Positions 31,315 through 40,742 of a stretch of DNA of 64,000 nt are shown here, one piece after another. Under the pieces are notes generated by a model, which searched no databases, had not been told where the DNA came from, and worked only from the letters and a program-made list of their open reading frames with translations. Within the stretch, counting starts at the first letter, position 1. Every line of letters begins with the position of its first letter. A program made the position numbers and the translations under genes. Source of the DNA: Citrobacter sp. RHB25-C09 (GTDB taxonomy: Bacteria; Pseudomonadota; Gammaproteobacteria; Enterobacterales; Enterobacteriaceae); assembly GCF_013836145.1 (NCBI RefSeq), contig NZ_CP057483.1, positions 992,001 to 1,056,000 on the forward strand, given 5' to 3'.

Positions 31315-32082
31315 ATGTGCGAACTGCTCGGGATGAGCGCCAATGTGCCGACCGATATTTGCTTTAGTTTCACCGGGCTGGTGCAGCGCGGGGGAGGTAC
31401 CGGGCCGCATAAAGACGGCTGGGGTATCACTTTCTATGAAGGCAAAGGCTGTCGCACATTTAAGGATCCACAGCCGAGCTTTAATTCTCCCATCGCGAAA
31501 CTGGTTCAGGACTATCCGATCAAGTCCTGCTCTGTCGTGGCGCATATTCGCCAGGCGAATCGTGGGGAAGTGGCGCTGGAGAATACTCATCCGTTCACCC
31601 GCGAGCTTTGGGGGCGCAACTGGACATACGCCCACAATGGACAGCTCACCGGATATAAAACGCTGGAAACCGGCAATTTTCGGCCAGTCGGTGAAACCGA
31701 CAGCGAAAAAGCCTTTTGCTGGCTGCTCTATAAACTGACTCAGCGCTACCCGCGAACGCCAGGCAATATGACCGCGGTCTTTAAGTATATCGCGACTCTG
31801 GCTGCCGAATTACGGCAGAAAGGGGTATTCAATATGCTGTTGTCGGATGGGCGCTACGTTATGGCATTCTGCTCTACCAATCTGTTCTGGATCACCCGCC
31901 GTGCGCCATTTGGCGTGGCGACGTTGTTAGATCAGGACGTTGAAATTGATTTCAGTTCAGAAACCACACCGGACGATGTGGTTACAGTCATTGCCACGCA
32001 ACCGCTGACGGGGAATGAAACCTGGCAAAAGATTATGCCAGGCGAATGGCGCTTATTTTGTCTCGGTGAGCGAATAGTTTGA
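31315..32082 (+). CDS. yafJ: Class II glutamine amidotransferase-like protein YafJ
   Basis: A 255-residue single-domain Ntn-type glutamine amidotransferase. The nucleophile Cys2 is exposed after Met removal (MCELLGMSAN). The NGQL-type block AHNGQLTGYKTL and GETDSEKAFCWLLY fit the GATase_4 family. No synthase domain is attached and the acceptor is unknown. The start ATG at 31315 follows AGGTAGGTG. Its last 30 bases overlap the end of convergent yafK. Confidence 0.92.
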   Translation: MCELLGMSANVPTDICFSFTGLVQRGGGTGPHKDGWGITFYEGKGCRTFKDPQPSFNSPIAKLVQDYPIKSCSVVAHIRQANRGEVALENTHPFTRELWGRNWTYAHNGQLTGYKTLETGNFRPVGETDSEKAFCWLLYKLTQRYPRTPGNMTAVFKYIATLAAELRQKGVFNMLLSDGRYVMAFCSTNLFWITRRAPFGVATLLDQDVEIDFSSETTPDDVVTVIATQPLTGNETWQKIMPGEWRLFCLGERIV

Positions 32083-32793
32083 CGCCAGTTGGGGTTGAAC
32101 CACTTCATGGCTCAACGGTTTGCTGACCACGTATCGGCCATCAACAACAGAAATTGCGGGTGGCTTACGGGTCTGTTCAAAATAGTCGTATCCGGGTTTT
32201 AACTGCGCCCAGAAATCTTTGTAATACGAATATTTATGGCGTTGCATGTTGGCATCGGTCATACGAAACGGGTAGATGCTAACCTGAACGCTCGACTGAC
32301 CAAAGACCAGCGCGCCGGTTACAAACTGGAAGATTTCATCGATACCGTTGTCAGTCATGGCATAGCAGCCAACGGACACACAGGCACCGTGGATCATTAA
32401 ATATTTGCCATCATAGCCATGAGCACGGTCATAGGCATTCGGGAAGCCAATATTGATGGCTTTATAAAAGCGGCTATCGGGTTTTAGCTGATTGCGCTGA
32501 ACGCTGTAAAAGCCCTCCGGGCTTTTGAAATCGCCCTGGCGTTGTTTAGGGCCTAACCCACCGGAATAATTACAAATCTTATAGCTGTCGAGCAATTGGT
32601 ACTGCTCGCCCATCTTGACGTAAAGATCAAGCGTGCGCTCTTCTTTAAAGATCTGAATATAGACAGGAGACCCCATTAACTGCTGCTTATACTCTTTACC
32701 GATCGGCGTGGCGGAGCTGTTGCTACTCAGCAAACCGGCGAATGAGACGCACGGGATCAAAAGCATCGCAATAAATAATGCGATTTTACGCAT
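32053..32793 (-). CDS. yafK: L,D-transpeptidase-family protein YafK (LdtF/DpaA)
   Basis: Periplasmic YkuD-domain protein of 246 residues. Its E. coli homologue removes Braun lipoprotein from peptidoglycan. It has an N-terminal signal peptide (about 1-19, cleavage near SFA). The YkuD motif has His135 and catalytic Cys143 in YLMIHGACVSVGCYAMTD. Conserved GDFKSPEGFYSV (about 87-98) is also present. Convergent with yafJ, with a 30-base overlap of coding ends. Confidence 0.94.
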   Translation of the reverse strand: MRKIALFIAMLLIPCVSFAGLLSSNSSATPIGKEYKQQLMGSPVYIQIFKEERTLDLYVKMGEQYQLLDSYKICNYSGGLGPKQRQGDFKSPEGFYSVQRNQLKPDSRFYKAINIGFPNAYDRAHGYDGKYLMIHGACVSVGCYAMTDNGIDEIFQFVTGALVFGQSSVQVSIYPFRMTDANMQRHKYSYYKDFWAQLKPGYDYFEQTRKPPAISVVDGRYVVSKPLSHEVVQPQLASNYSLTETK

Positions 32794-33020
32794 ACTACTT
32801 GTTCCTTGATAAAACGATTACCCACGCCAGAAAGGCAAAATAAGATCCCAAATCAGATAAATCCGGATTTAGTGCGCTCACATTATCACCCCGGGAGTTT
32901 TTCGCAAGCCCCTCGTGTGGTGTTTACAATTTATACTAAACCGAATTCAGACATTTCTTTTATTGCGCCTGGTGTCGTTTGATTTAAGTCGCATATTACT
33001 GGCTTCTCTTTGGCTAAGTA

Positions 33021-33040
33021 TACTGTATACTTAAACAGTG
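33021..33040 (+). promoter_or_regulatory. LexA (SOS) box upstream of dinB
   Basis: TACTGTATACTTAAACAGTG fits the LexA pattern CTGT-N8-ACAG exactly (CTGT 33023-33026, ACAG 33035-33038). It lies 16 bases before the dinB start codon, as in E. coli. It predicts SOS induction of DNA polymerase IV. Confidence 0.93.
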
Positions 33041-33055
33041 TTCGGGAGGTGGCTA

Positions 33056-34111
33056 ATGCGCAAAATCATACATGTTGATATGGACTGTTTTTTTGCAGCG
33101 GTTGAGATGCGTGACAACCCGGCTCTGCGCGATATCCCGATTGCTATTGGTGGAAGTCGTGAGCGTCGTGGGGTAATCAGCACCGCCAACTATCCCGCGC
33201 GTAAATTTGGCGTCCGTAGCGCGATGCCAACCGGAATGGCGCTGAAGCTGTGCCCGCATCTTACTTTGCTACCCGGTCGCTATGAAGCTTATAAAGAAGC
33301 CTCCCATCAGATCCAGGCGATATTTTCCCGCTATACCTCGTTAATTGAGCCTTTATCCCTCGATGAGGCCTATCTGGACGTCACCGACAGCGTGCACTGC
33401 CACGGTTCTGCGACACTGATCGCTCAGGAGATCCGCCAGACCATTTTTAATGAGCTGCAGTTAACCGCTTCGGCCGGGGTCGCGCCGGTTAAGTTTCTCG
33501 CAAAGATCGCTTCCGACCTCAATAAGCCCAACGGGCAGTATGTCATTACCCCAGCCGATGTACCGGCGTTTTTAAAAACGCTGCCGCTGGGCAAAATTCC
33601 CGGCGTCGGCAAGGTTTCAGCTGCAAAACTCGAAAGTATGGGGCTGCGGACCTGCGGCGATGTACAGCAGTTCGATCTCGCGATGCTGCTCAAGCGCTTC
33701 GGTAAATTTGGTCGGGTATTATGGGAGCGCAGTCAGGGTATCGATGAACGTGATGTTAATAACGAGCGGCTGCGTAAATCGGTTGGCGTTGAACGTACAA
33801 TGGCAGAAGATATTCACCACTGGTCCGAATGCGAAGCAATTATCGAACGGCTCTATCCAGAACTGGAACGCCGCCTGGCGAAAGTGAAACCGGATTTATT
33901 AATTGCCCGTCAGGGAGTGAAATTAAAGTTTAACGATTTTCAGCAGACCACTCAGGAACACGTCTGGCCGCGTCTGAATAAAGAAGATTTAATTTCTACT
34001 GCGCGTAAAACCTGGGACGAACGTCGCGGCGGGCGAGGGGTCAGGCTGGTGGGCTTACACGTTACGCTTCTTGACCCTCAACTCGAACGGCAATTATTGT
34101 TGGGGTTGTAA
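33056..34111 (+). CDS. dinB: DNA polymerase IV DinB
   Basis: Y-family translesion polymerase of 351 residues. Catalytic carboxylates are Asp8 in IIHVDMDCFFAAVE and the Asp-Glu pair in PLSLDEAYLDV (about 103-104). The steric-gate Phe and thumb/little-finger regions follow. The C-terminal beta-clamp-binding end is QLLLGL. The start at 33056 follows GGGAGG. An upstream in-frame ATG overlaps the LexA box and is unlikely. The E. coli genes dinJ-yafQ are not present nearby. Confidence 0.97.
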   Translation: MRKIIHVDMDCFFAAVEMRDNPALRDIPIAIGGSRERRGVISTANYPARKFGVRSAMPTGMALKLCPHLTLLPGRYEAYKEASHQIQAIFSRYTSLIEPLSLDEAYLDVTDSVHCHGSATLIAQEIRQTIFNELQLTASAGVAPVKFLAKIASDLNKPNGQYVITPADVPAFLKTLPLGKIPGVGKVSAAKLESMGLRTCGDVQQFDLAMLLKRFGKFGRVLWERSQGIDERDVNNERLRKSVGVERTMAEDIHHWSECEAIIERLYPELERRLAKVKPDLLIARQGVKLKFNDFQQTTQEHVWPRLNKEDLISTARKTWDERRGGRGVRLVGLHVTLLDPQLERQLLLGL

Positions 34112-34179
34112 ATATTCGTCGAAACCCGGTGTGGACGTTTAACGAGATGGCGTTTACAGAACGGTAATACGAGGAAAAG

Positions 34180-34254
34180 TGCCGGATAACGGCTTTACGT
34201 CTTTCCGGCCTACACGAAGAACCGTAGGCCGGATAAGCGTAGCGCCATCCGGCA
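34180..34254. repeat. REP/BIME element between dinB and pepD
   Basis: Inverted REP units: GTGCCGGATAACGGCTTTAC and, on the other side, GTAGGCCGGATAAGCGTAGC followed by GCCATCCGGCA. It separates convergent dinB and pepD. Confidence 0.85.
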
Positions 34255-34261
34255 ATTTATT

Positions 34262-35719
34262 TTACTTCGCCGGAATGGCTTTCAGCAGTTCCGTCAGCAG
34301 CGTCCAGTAATGACCTACGCTTTCAATGTGAACCTGCTCATCCGGCGAGTGCGGACCGGTAATGGTTGGCCCAATGGAAACCATATCCATATCCGGATAC
34401 GGTTTTTTGAACAGACCGCATTCCAGACCCGCGTGGATAATCTGAATGTTCGGCGTCTTGTTGAACAGGCGCTGATAGGTTTCACGCACCAGGTGCATAA
34501 CCGGCGAGTTCGCATCCGGCTGCCATCCAGGATATCCGCCTTTGGCTTCAGTTTTTGCACCAGCCAGTTTACCCAGTGAATCCAGCATGCTGACCACATA
34601 GTCTTTACCGCTGTCGATCAGAGAACGGATCAGGCAGTGGATTTCGACGTTGTCGTCAGTCATGGTCACCACGCCCACGTTCAGAGAAGTTTCCACCACG
34701 CCTTTAGCAACGTCGGAATTGCGGATCACGCCGTTAGGCGTTGCGTTCAGCAGGCGGATAAAGCTGTCACGAGACTGTGCAGTCAGCGCGGCTTTATCGT
34801 TAGTGGTGCTTTCCAGCGATACGAGCAGATTCTTCTCTTTCTCGGCCAGTTCGTTTTTCAGGATGTCCTGATAAGTATTCACCAGCGCTTTCAGCGCATC
34901 GGCTTTATCAGCGGCGACTGCAACGGTAGCAAACGCTTCACGCGGGATGGCGTTACGCAGCGTACCGCCGTTGAAATCGACCAGACGCAGATCCAGTTCT
35001 TCGGCATGTCCTGCCAGGAAACGCACCAGCAGTTTGTTGGCATTACCCAGGCCGACGTGAATTTCACCGCCGGAATGGCCGCCTTTCAGACCTTTCAGGG
35101 TCAACTTAAAGCTCTGGAAGCCCGCAGGAATGGCTTCACGGGTCAGCGGCAGGTTAGAGGTGAAGTCGATCCCTCCCGCACAGCCCATATAAATCTCACC
35201 TTCTTCTTCGGAGTCGGTGTTGATTAAAATATCTGCCTGTAACCAGTTCGGCTGCAGGCCGAACGCGCCATCCATACCGGCTTCTTCTGTCATGGTCAGC
35301 AGGACTTCCAGCGGCCCGTGAGCAACGCTGTCATCTACCAGAACCGCCAGCGCGGAGGCCATACCGATGCCGTTATCCGCACCCAGCGTTGTACCGCGCG
35401 CTTTCACCCATTCACCGTCAATGAAAGGCTGGATGGGATCTTTAGTGAAGTCGTGAACCGTGTCGTTGTTTTTCTGCGGTACCATATCAAGGTGCGCCTG
35501 GAGTACGACCGGCTTGCGGTTTTCCATTCCGGCGGTTGCCGGTTTGCGAATCAGGATATTACCCACCTGGTCGCGCTCAACGTGGAAACCTTTCTCAGTC
35601 GCCCAGCCGATAATATGCTCAGCGAGTTGTTCTTCATGGTAGGACGGATGAGGAATAGAACAGATTTTGGCAAAAATATCCCACAGCGGCTGTGGTGATA
35701 ATTGAGATAGTTCAGACAC
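34262..35719 (-). CDS. pepD: Aminoacyl-histidine dipeptidase PepD (peptidase D)
   Basis: Cytoplasmic M20-family zinc dipeptidase that cleaves Xaa-His dipeptides such as carnosine. It has 485 residues. Metal ligands appear as His76 and Asp78 in VVLQAHLDMVPQ, Asp in GADNGIGMAS, Glu-Glu in MTEEAGMDGAFG and the C-terminal His in GPHSPDEQVHIES. A lid/dimerisation domain occupies about 190-390. Start at 35719, preceded by AGGAG. Confidence 0.96.
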   Translation of the reverse strand: MSELSQLSPQPLWDIFAKICSIPHPSYHEEQLAEHIIGWATEKGFHVERDQVGNILIRKPATAGMENRKPVVLQAHLDMVPQKNNDTVHDFTKDPIQPFIDGEWVKARGTTLGADNGIGMASALAVLVDDSVAHGPLEVLLTMTEEAGMDGAFGLQPNWLQADILINTDSEEEGEIYMGCAGGIDFTSNLPLTREAIPAGFQSFKLTLKGLKGGHSGGEIHVGLGNANKLLVRFLAGHAEELDLRLVDFNGGTLRNAIPREAFATVAVAADKADALKALVNTYQDILKNELAEKEKNLLVSLESTTNDKAALTAQSRDSFIRLLNATPNGVIRNSDVAKGVVETSLNVGVVTMTDDNVEIHCLIRSLIDSGKDYVVSMLDSLGKLAGAKTEAKGGYPGWQPDANSPVMHLVRETYQRLFNKTPNIQIIHAGLECGLFKKPYPDMDMVSIGPTITGPHSPDEQVHIESVGHYWTLLTELLKAIPAK

Positions 35720-35979
35720 GTTAATTCTCCTGGTCAGTACTCAGCAAACAATCTTGCAGGTCACAGGGTTAGCAGGTTAATAATTATCACAAGTCAGGCT
35801 TGCGAGATGAGGTTGAGAATATCACTTTCCAGGCCGACTGCTAGTATAAAGCACGTAAAAAGAGGGACGGATTCGGTGAAACACTGGTTTTTGCCGCGTC
35901 AGATCTCTATAATCTCGCGCAACCTATTTCCCCCTCGAACACTTTTTAAGCCGTAGATAAACAGGCTGGGACACTTCAC

Positions 35980-36438
35980 ATGAGCGAAAAATACGTCGTC
36001 ACCTGGGACATGTTGCAGATTCACGCACGCAAGCTGGCAAGTCGCCTGATGCCTTCAGAACAGTGGAAAGGCATTATCGCCGTTAGCCGTGGCGGTCTGG
36101 TACCGGGTGCGCTGCTGGCGCGTGAACTGGGTATTCGTCATGTCGATACCGTTTGCATTTCCAGCTACGATCACGACAACCAGCGCGAACTGAAAGTACT
36201 GAAGCGCGCAGAAGGCGACGGTGAAGGCTTCATCGTTATTGATGACCTGGTTGATACCGGCGGTACCGCAGTGGCTATCCGCGAAATGTATCCGAAAGCG
36301 CACTTTGTTACCATTTTCGCCAAACCGGCGGGTCGCCCGCTGGTTGATGACTATGTCATTGATATTCCGCAGGACACCTGGATTGAGCAACCCTGGGACA
36401 TGGGCGTGACCTTTGTTCCGCCGATTTCCGGCCGCTAA
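35980..36438 (+). CDS. gpt: Xanthine-guanine phosphoribosyltransferase
   Basis: Purine-salvage enzyme that converts xanthine and guanine to XMP and GMP with PRPP. It has 152 residues. The PRPP-binding motif is FIVIDDLVDTGGTA (84-97). SRGGLVPG (36-43) is the PPi-binding loop. Peripheral membrane association is known for the E. coli enzyme. Start ATG 35980. Upstream of frsA, as in E. coli. Confidence 0.97.
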   Translation: MSEKYVVTWDMLQIHARKLASRLMPSEQWKGIIAVSRGGLVPGALLARELGIRHVDTVCISSYDHDNQRELKVLKRAEGDGEGFIVIDDLVDTGGTAVAIREMYPKAHFVTIFAKPAGRPLVDDYVIDIPQDTWIEQPWDMGVTFVPPISGR

Positions 36439-36536
36439 TCCCTGCACTTTCGACGCCTGGCACTGCCGGGCGTTGTTTTATTTCGCCCATGACAGGTTAC
36501 AATGTGCCTCAGTAAGTATTTTTGGAGGCTGCACGA

Positions 36537-37781
36537 ATGTCACAGGCGAACCTCAGCGAAATCCTGTTCAAACCCCGCTTTAAACATCCCGAGACGTCCA
36601 CGCTGGTCCGTCGCTTCAACGCCGGAACGCAACGTCCTGTGCAATCGGCCCTGGACGGTAAAAATATTCCTCACTGGTATCGCATGATTAACCGCCTGAT
36701 GTGGATCTGGCGCGGCGTCGATCCGCGTGAAATCCTCGATGTGCAGGCGCGAATTGTCATGAGCAATGCTGAACGTACGGACGATGATCTCTACGACACG
36801 GTGGTGGGTTACCGTGGCGGAAACTGGATCTACGAATGGGCGAAGCAAGCGATGGAGTGGCAGCAGAAAGCGTGTCAGGAAACGGACCCCGAGCGCAGCG
36901 GTCGTTACTGGCTTCATGCGTCCAGTTTGTACAATATTGCCGCCTATCCGCATCTGAAAGGCGACGAACTGGCGGAGCAGGCGCAGGCATTATCGAATCG
37001 CGCTTATGAAGAGGCCGCGCAGCGACTGCCCGGCACCTTGAGCGAAATGGAATTCACCGTGCCAGGCGGCGCGCCCGTGACCGGCTTTTTACATATGCCA
37101 AAAGGCGACGGCCCGTTTCCGACGGTGCTGATGTGTGGCGGTCTGGATTCGATGCAAACCGATTACTATTCCTTGTATGAGCGCTATTTTGCACCCCGGG
37201 GGATCGCCATGCTGACGCTGGATATGCCTTCGGTAGGCTTCTCCTCAAAATGGAAGCTCTCTCAGGATTCCAGCCTGCTGCACCAGCACGTGCTGAAGTC
37301 GCTGCCCAATGTGCCTTGGGTGGACCACACTCGCGTGGCGGCGTTTGGTTTTCGCTTTGGTGCGAACGTTGCGGTACGTCTTGCTTATCTCGAATCGCCA
37401 CGCCTGAAAGCGGTGGCTTGTCTTGGCCCGGTTGTCCATGCGTTGCTGAGCGATCCGCAACGTCAGGCGGGGGTACCGGAAATGTATCTTGACGTTCTTG
37501 CGAGTCGTTTAGGGATGCATGACGCCTCTGACGAAGCGCTGCGCGTGGAGCTTAATCGCTACTCGCTGAAGGTGCAGGGACTGCTGGGCAGACGCTGCCC
37601 GACGCCAATGCTCTCGGGCTTCTGGAAGAACGATCCGTTCAGTCCGGAAGAGGAGTCTCGTTTAATCACTTCTTCATCTTCCGACGGTAAATTAATGGAG
37701 ATTCCGTTTAACCCGGTGTACCGCAATTTTGACAAGGCGTTACAGGAAATCACCCAATGGATAGAAAAGAGATTGTGTTAA
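36537..37781 (+). CDS. frsA: Fermentation-respiration switch protein FrsA (esterase)
   Basis: Alpha/beta-hydrolase of the DUF1100 family, 414 residues, reported to bind EIIA-Glc and to act as an esterase. The nucleophile-elbow region is AAFGFRFGANVAVRLA (about 265-280), in which a Gly-Phe-Arg-Phe-Gly stretch replaces the usual GXSXG serine. That substitution is a known feature of the family. The start at 36537 (MSQANLSEILFKPRF) follows TTGGAGG. Between gpt and crl, in E. coli order. Confidence 0.94.
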   Translation: MSQANLSEILFKPRFKHPETSTLVRRFNAGTQRPVQSALDGKNIPHWYRMINRLMWIWRGVDPREILDVQARIVMSNAERTDDDLYDTVVGYRGGNWIYEWAKQAMEWQQKACQETDPERSGRYWLHASSLYNIAAYPHLKGDELAEQAQALSNRAYEEAAQRLPGTLSEMEFTVPGGAPVTGFLHMPKGDGPFPTVLMCGGLDSMQTDYYSLYERYFAPRGIAMLTLDMPSVGFSSKWKLSQDSSLLHQHVLKSLPNVPWVDHTRVAAFGFRFGANVAVRLAYLESPRLKAVACLGPVVHALLSDPQRQAGVPEMYLDVLASRLGMHDASDEALRVELNRYSLKVQGLLGRRCPTPMLSGFWKNDPFSPEEESRLITSSSSDGKLMEIPFNPVYRNFDKALQEITQWIEKRLC

Positions 37782-37838
37782 AAATTTGCTAAATTCTACT
37801 TTTTTGGTAAAACAGTTGCTTCACAACAGGAGATCGCA

Positions 37839-38240
37839 ATGACGTTACCGAGTGGACACCCGAAGAGCAGATTGATCAAGAAATTCACCGCACTTGGCCC
37901 ATATATTCGGGAAGGCAAGTGTGAAGATACACGATTCTTTTTCGATTGCCTGGCAGTTTGCGTCAACGTGAAGCCCGCGCCTGAGTTGCGTGAATTCTGG
38001 GGCTGGTGGATGGAACTTGAAGCAGAAGAAAAACGCTTTACCTACAGCTACAAGTTCGGTCTGTTTAATAAAGACGGAAACTGGCAGACGACAAATATCA
38101 AAGATCAGGAAGTGATCGATCGTCTGGAATACACCCTGCGCGAGTTTCATGAGAAATTGCGTGTGCTCTTGAGTTCATTGCAGCTGTCGCTGGAGCCCGC
38201 TGACGATTTTACTGATGAACCGGTGAAGTTAAGCGCATAA
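37839..38240 (+). CDS. crl: Sigma factor-binding protein Crl
   Basis: Small cytoplasmic protein that binds sigma-S and promotes assembly of its holoenzyme. This favours curli and stationary-phase genes. It has 133 residues. Family blocks GPYIREGKCEDTRFFFDCLA and ELREFWGWWMELEA are present. Start ATG 37839 follows AGGAG. The gene is intact; some laboratory E. coli strains carry IS1 here. Convergent with phoE. Confidence 0.96.
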   Translation: MTLPSGHPKSRLIKKFTALGPYIREGKCEDTRFFFDCLAVCVNVKPAPELREFWGWWMELEAEEKRFTYSYKFGLFNKDGNWQTTNIKDQEVIDRLEYTLREFHEKLRVLLSSLQLSLEPADDFTDEPVKLSA

Positions 38241-38249
38241 GTTAAGTTT

Positions 38250-38279
38250 GCCGGGTAAGCGCAGCGCCACCCGGCATGC
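38250..38279. repeat. Single REP-like palindrome between crl and phoE
   Basis: TGCCGGGTAAGCGCAGCGCC followed by ACCCGGCA forms one REP-type stem (GCCGGGT/ACCCGGC). Its location between convergent genes suggests a transcript-end role. Confidence 0.65.
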
Positions 38280-38287
38280 TTACTTAA

Positions 38288-39340
38288 TCAGAACTGATAG
38301 GTCATACCCAGCGCAACGATGTCGTCGCTGCTGACGCCCAGCTGATTGTCGTCATCAATCTGGTTGATTTTATAATCCACAAACGCTGACATATTTTTAT
38401 TGAAGTAGTAAGTCGCACCGACATCGATATATTTCACGATATCTTCATCACCCACCCCTTCAATATCTTTGCCTTTGGACTGAACATAACCCACTGACGG
38501 GCGCAGGCCGAAGTCAAACTGATATTGCGCCACGGCTTCAAAGTTCTGCGCTTTATTGGCAAAACCACCGGAAATCGGTGCCATATTGCGGGTTTCAGAA
38601 TAAATGGTCGCCAGATAGATATTATTGCCATCGTATTTCAGACCTGATGCCCATCCTTCGGCATTATCACCATGACCACGCGCCTGCAGATTCTGCTCGT
38701 CGGTACGATCGGAGTTCGCGTATGCACCAATAATGGAGAAATCGCTACCGCCAAAATCGTAGCTCAGTGAAGTCCCAAAGCCGTCGCCGTTTTGTTTTTT
38801 CACGTCACGGTTTTCGTTTTTGCCCTGATACTGCAACGTCAGGTTCAGACCATCGATCACGCCGAAGAAGTCGGTGTTGCGGTATGTCGCCAGACCGCTG
38901 GCGCGTTTGGTCATGAAGTTATCCGTTTGCGCCAGACCATCACCGCCGAACTCCGGGAACATATCGGTCCAGGCGGCTACATCGTACAGCGCCCCGAGGT
39001 TACGACCGTAATCAAACGAGCCAAACTCACCGAATTTAAGCCCTGCGAATGCCAGTCGTGTTTTCTGGCTGCTGTCGCTTTCCGGTTTGTTGCCTGCGAA
39101 TTCCTCTTCCCAGCGGCCATAGCCTGTCAACCGATCGTTAATCTGGGTTTCACCTTTAAAGCCCAGACGGACATACGTCTGGTCGCCGTCTTTGCCCTCA
39201 TCATCGCTGAAATAGTGCATCGCTTTGACTTTACCGTACAAATCCAGCTTGTTGCCGTCTTTGTTAAACACTTCAGCTGCCTGCACGGATGCCGATGCAA
39301 CAATCCCCATCACCACTAATGCCAGAGTGCTCTTTTTCAT
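38288..39340 (-). CDS. phoE: Phosphoporin PhoE
   Basis: Outer-membrane trimeric 16-strand porin with anion preference, induced by phosphate starvation. It has 350 residues with start at 39340 (MKKSTLALVVMG), where AGGA is six bases upstream; the ATG two codons earlier abuts the ribosome site. Signal peptide of 21 residues (ASVQA cleavage). The L3 constriction loop contains PEFGGD, and the protein ends in the usual C-terminal Phe (GMTYQF). The PhoE assignment over OmpC/OmpF rests on location beside proB and on the Pho box. Confidence 0.95.
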   Translation of the reverse strand: MKKSTLALVVMGIVASASVQAAEVFNKDGNKLDLYGKVKAMHYFSDDEGKDGDQTYVRLGFKGETQINDRLTGYGRWEEEFAGNKPESDSSQKTRLAFAGLKFGEFGSFDYGRNLGALYDVAAWTDMFPEFGGDGLAQTDNFMTKRASGLATYRNTDFFGVIDGLNLTLQYQGKNENRDVKKQNGDGFGTSLSYDFGGSDFSIIGAYANSDRTDEQNLQARGHGDNAEGWASGLKYDGNNIYLATIYSETRNMAPISGGFANKAQNFEAVAQYQFDFGLRPSVGYVQSKGKDIEGVGDEDIVKYIDVGATYYFNKNMSAFVDYKINQIDDDNQLGVSSDDIVALGMTYQF

Positions 39341-39422
39341 TTTCATTCCTGATTTAAAGTACGCGCTAAAATTACTGGGTATGATCCCCGTTTAAAGACA
39401 GGAAGGTTTTTAACGTTCTGTT

Positions 39423-39440
39423 GTGAACGTTATATGACAA
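39423..39440 (-). promoter_or_regulatory. Pho box upstream of phoE
   Basis: On the minus strand TTGTCATATAACGTTCAC matches the 18-bp PhoB consensus (CTGTCATAWAWCTGTCAY) at 15 of 18 positions by my count. It lies about 85-100 bases before phoE. It predicts PhoB activation under low phosphate. Confidence 0.75.
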
Positions 39441-39627
39441 AGTAAGAATTATTTTAAAAATCCTGGTTTTTGTATGGTGGTAATAAAAACGTCAAAAATT
39501 GACGCTACGCTGTCTGATCCTGCGCAACAAAATCCCACGCTTTGTGCGCTGCTTATTGGCAACCGGGACCAGTCCTGCTAAAACGTTCGTTTGATAATAT
39601 TTTTTCTATATTGAACGGCAGAGAATC

Positions 39628-40731
39628 ATGAGTGACAGCCAGACGCTGGTGGTAAAACTTGGCACCAGTGTGCTAACGGGCGGATCGCGCCGCCTGAACC
39701 GTGCCCACATCGTAGAACTCGTTCGTCAGTGCGCACAGCTTCATGCCGCAGGGCATCGTATTGTTATTGTAACGTCTGGCGCGATTGCGGCCGGGCGCGA
39801 GCATTTAGGTTACCCGGAGCTTCCGGCGACCATTGCGAGCAAACAGCTGCTGGCGGCGGTAGGGCAGAGTCGACTGATTCAACTGTGGGAACAGCTGTTT
39901 TCAATCTACGGTATTCACGTCGGGCAGATGCTGCTGACACGTGCAGATATGGAAGACAGAGAGCGTTTCCTCAACGCGCGTGACACGCTGCGCGCGCTGC
40001 TGGACAACAACATCGTACCGGTTATCAACGAGAACGACGCGGTCGCCACCGCTGAGATTAAAGTGGGCGATAACGACAATCTCTCCGCGCTGGCGGCGAT
40101 CCTGGCGGGGGCTGATAAGCTGCTGCTGTTGACCGATCAGCAGGGGCTATTCACTGCCGATCCTCGCACTAATCCACAGGCCGAGCTGATTAAAGACGTT
40201 CATGGGATAGACGACGCACTACGCGCTATTGCAGGTGACAGCGTCTCTGGCCTGGGGACGGGGGGAATGGGTACCAAATTGCAGGCGGCTGACGTAGCCT
40301 GCCGCGCCGGAATCGACACCATTATTGCAGCAGGCAGCAAACCGGGCGTCATTGGCGACGTGATGGAGGGCCTCTCCGTGGGGACTCGCTTCCACGCTCA
40401 GGCGTCACCGCTTGAGAATCGCAAACGCTGGATCTTCGGTGCGCCTCCTGCGGGTGAAATCACCGTCGACGAAGGTGCCACGGCGGCCATTCTTGAACGT
40501 GGTAGCTCTTTATTGCCAAAAGGGATAAAAACCGTGACAGGCAATTTCTCACGTGGTGAAGTGATCCGCATCTGTAACCTTGAGGGGCGCGATATTGCTC
40601 ACGGCGTGACGCGCTATAACAGCGACGCCCTGCGCCGTATTGCCGGGCACCACTCACAGCAGATTGACGCGATTCTGGGCTACGAATATGGTCCGGTTGC
40701 CGTTCATCGCGATGACATGATTATTCGTTAA
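39628..40731 (+). CDS. proB: Glutamate 5-kinase ProB
   Basis: First enzyme of proline synthesis. It phosphorylates glutamate to gamma-glutamyl phosphate. It has 367 residues: an amino-acid-kinase domain at about 1-255 (VVKLGTSVLTGG, VTSGAIAAGREHLG, NENDAVATAEIKVGDND) and a C-terminal PUA domain at about 276-360. Feedback inhibition by proline is known for the enzyme. It is followed by proA after 11 bases, as a proBA operon. Start ATG 39628. Confidence 0.98.
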   Translation: MSDSQTLVVKLGTSVLTGGSRRLNRAHIVELVRQCAQLHAAGHRIVIVTSGAIAAGREHLGYPELPATIASKQLLAAVGQSRLIQLWEQLFSIYGIHVGQMLLTRADMEDRERFLNARDTLRALLDNNIVPVINENDAVATAEIKVGDNDNLSALAAILAGADKLLLLTDQQGLFTADPRTNPQAELIKDVHGIDDALRAIAGDSVSGLGTGGMGTKLQAADVACRAGIDTIIAAGSKPGVIGDVMEGLSVGTRFHAQASPLENRKRWIFGAPPAGEITVDEGATAAILERGSSLLPKGIKTVTGNFSRGEVIRICNLEGRDIAHGVTRYNSDALRRIAGHHSQQIDAILGYEYGPVAVHRDDMIIR

Positions 40732-40742
40732 GGAGCAGAGAG

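Noticed and set aside
34650..35227. Long plus-strand frames opposite pepD (and similar ones opposite proS and fadE)
   Set aside because: They are antisense shadows of conserved genes caused by codon bias.
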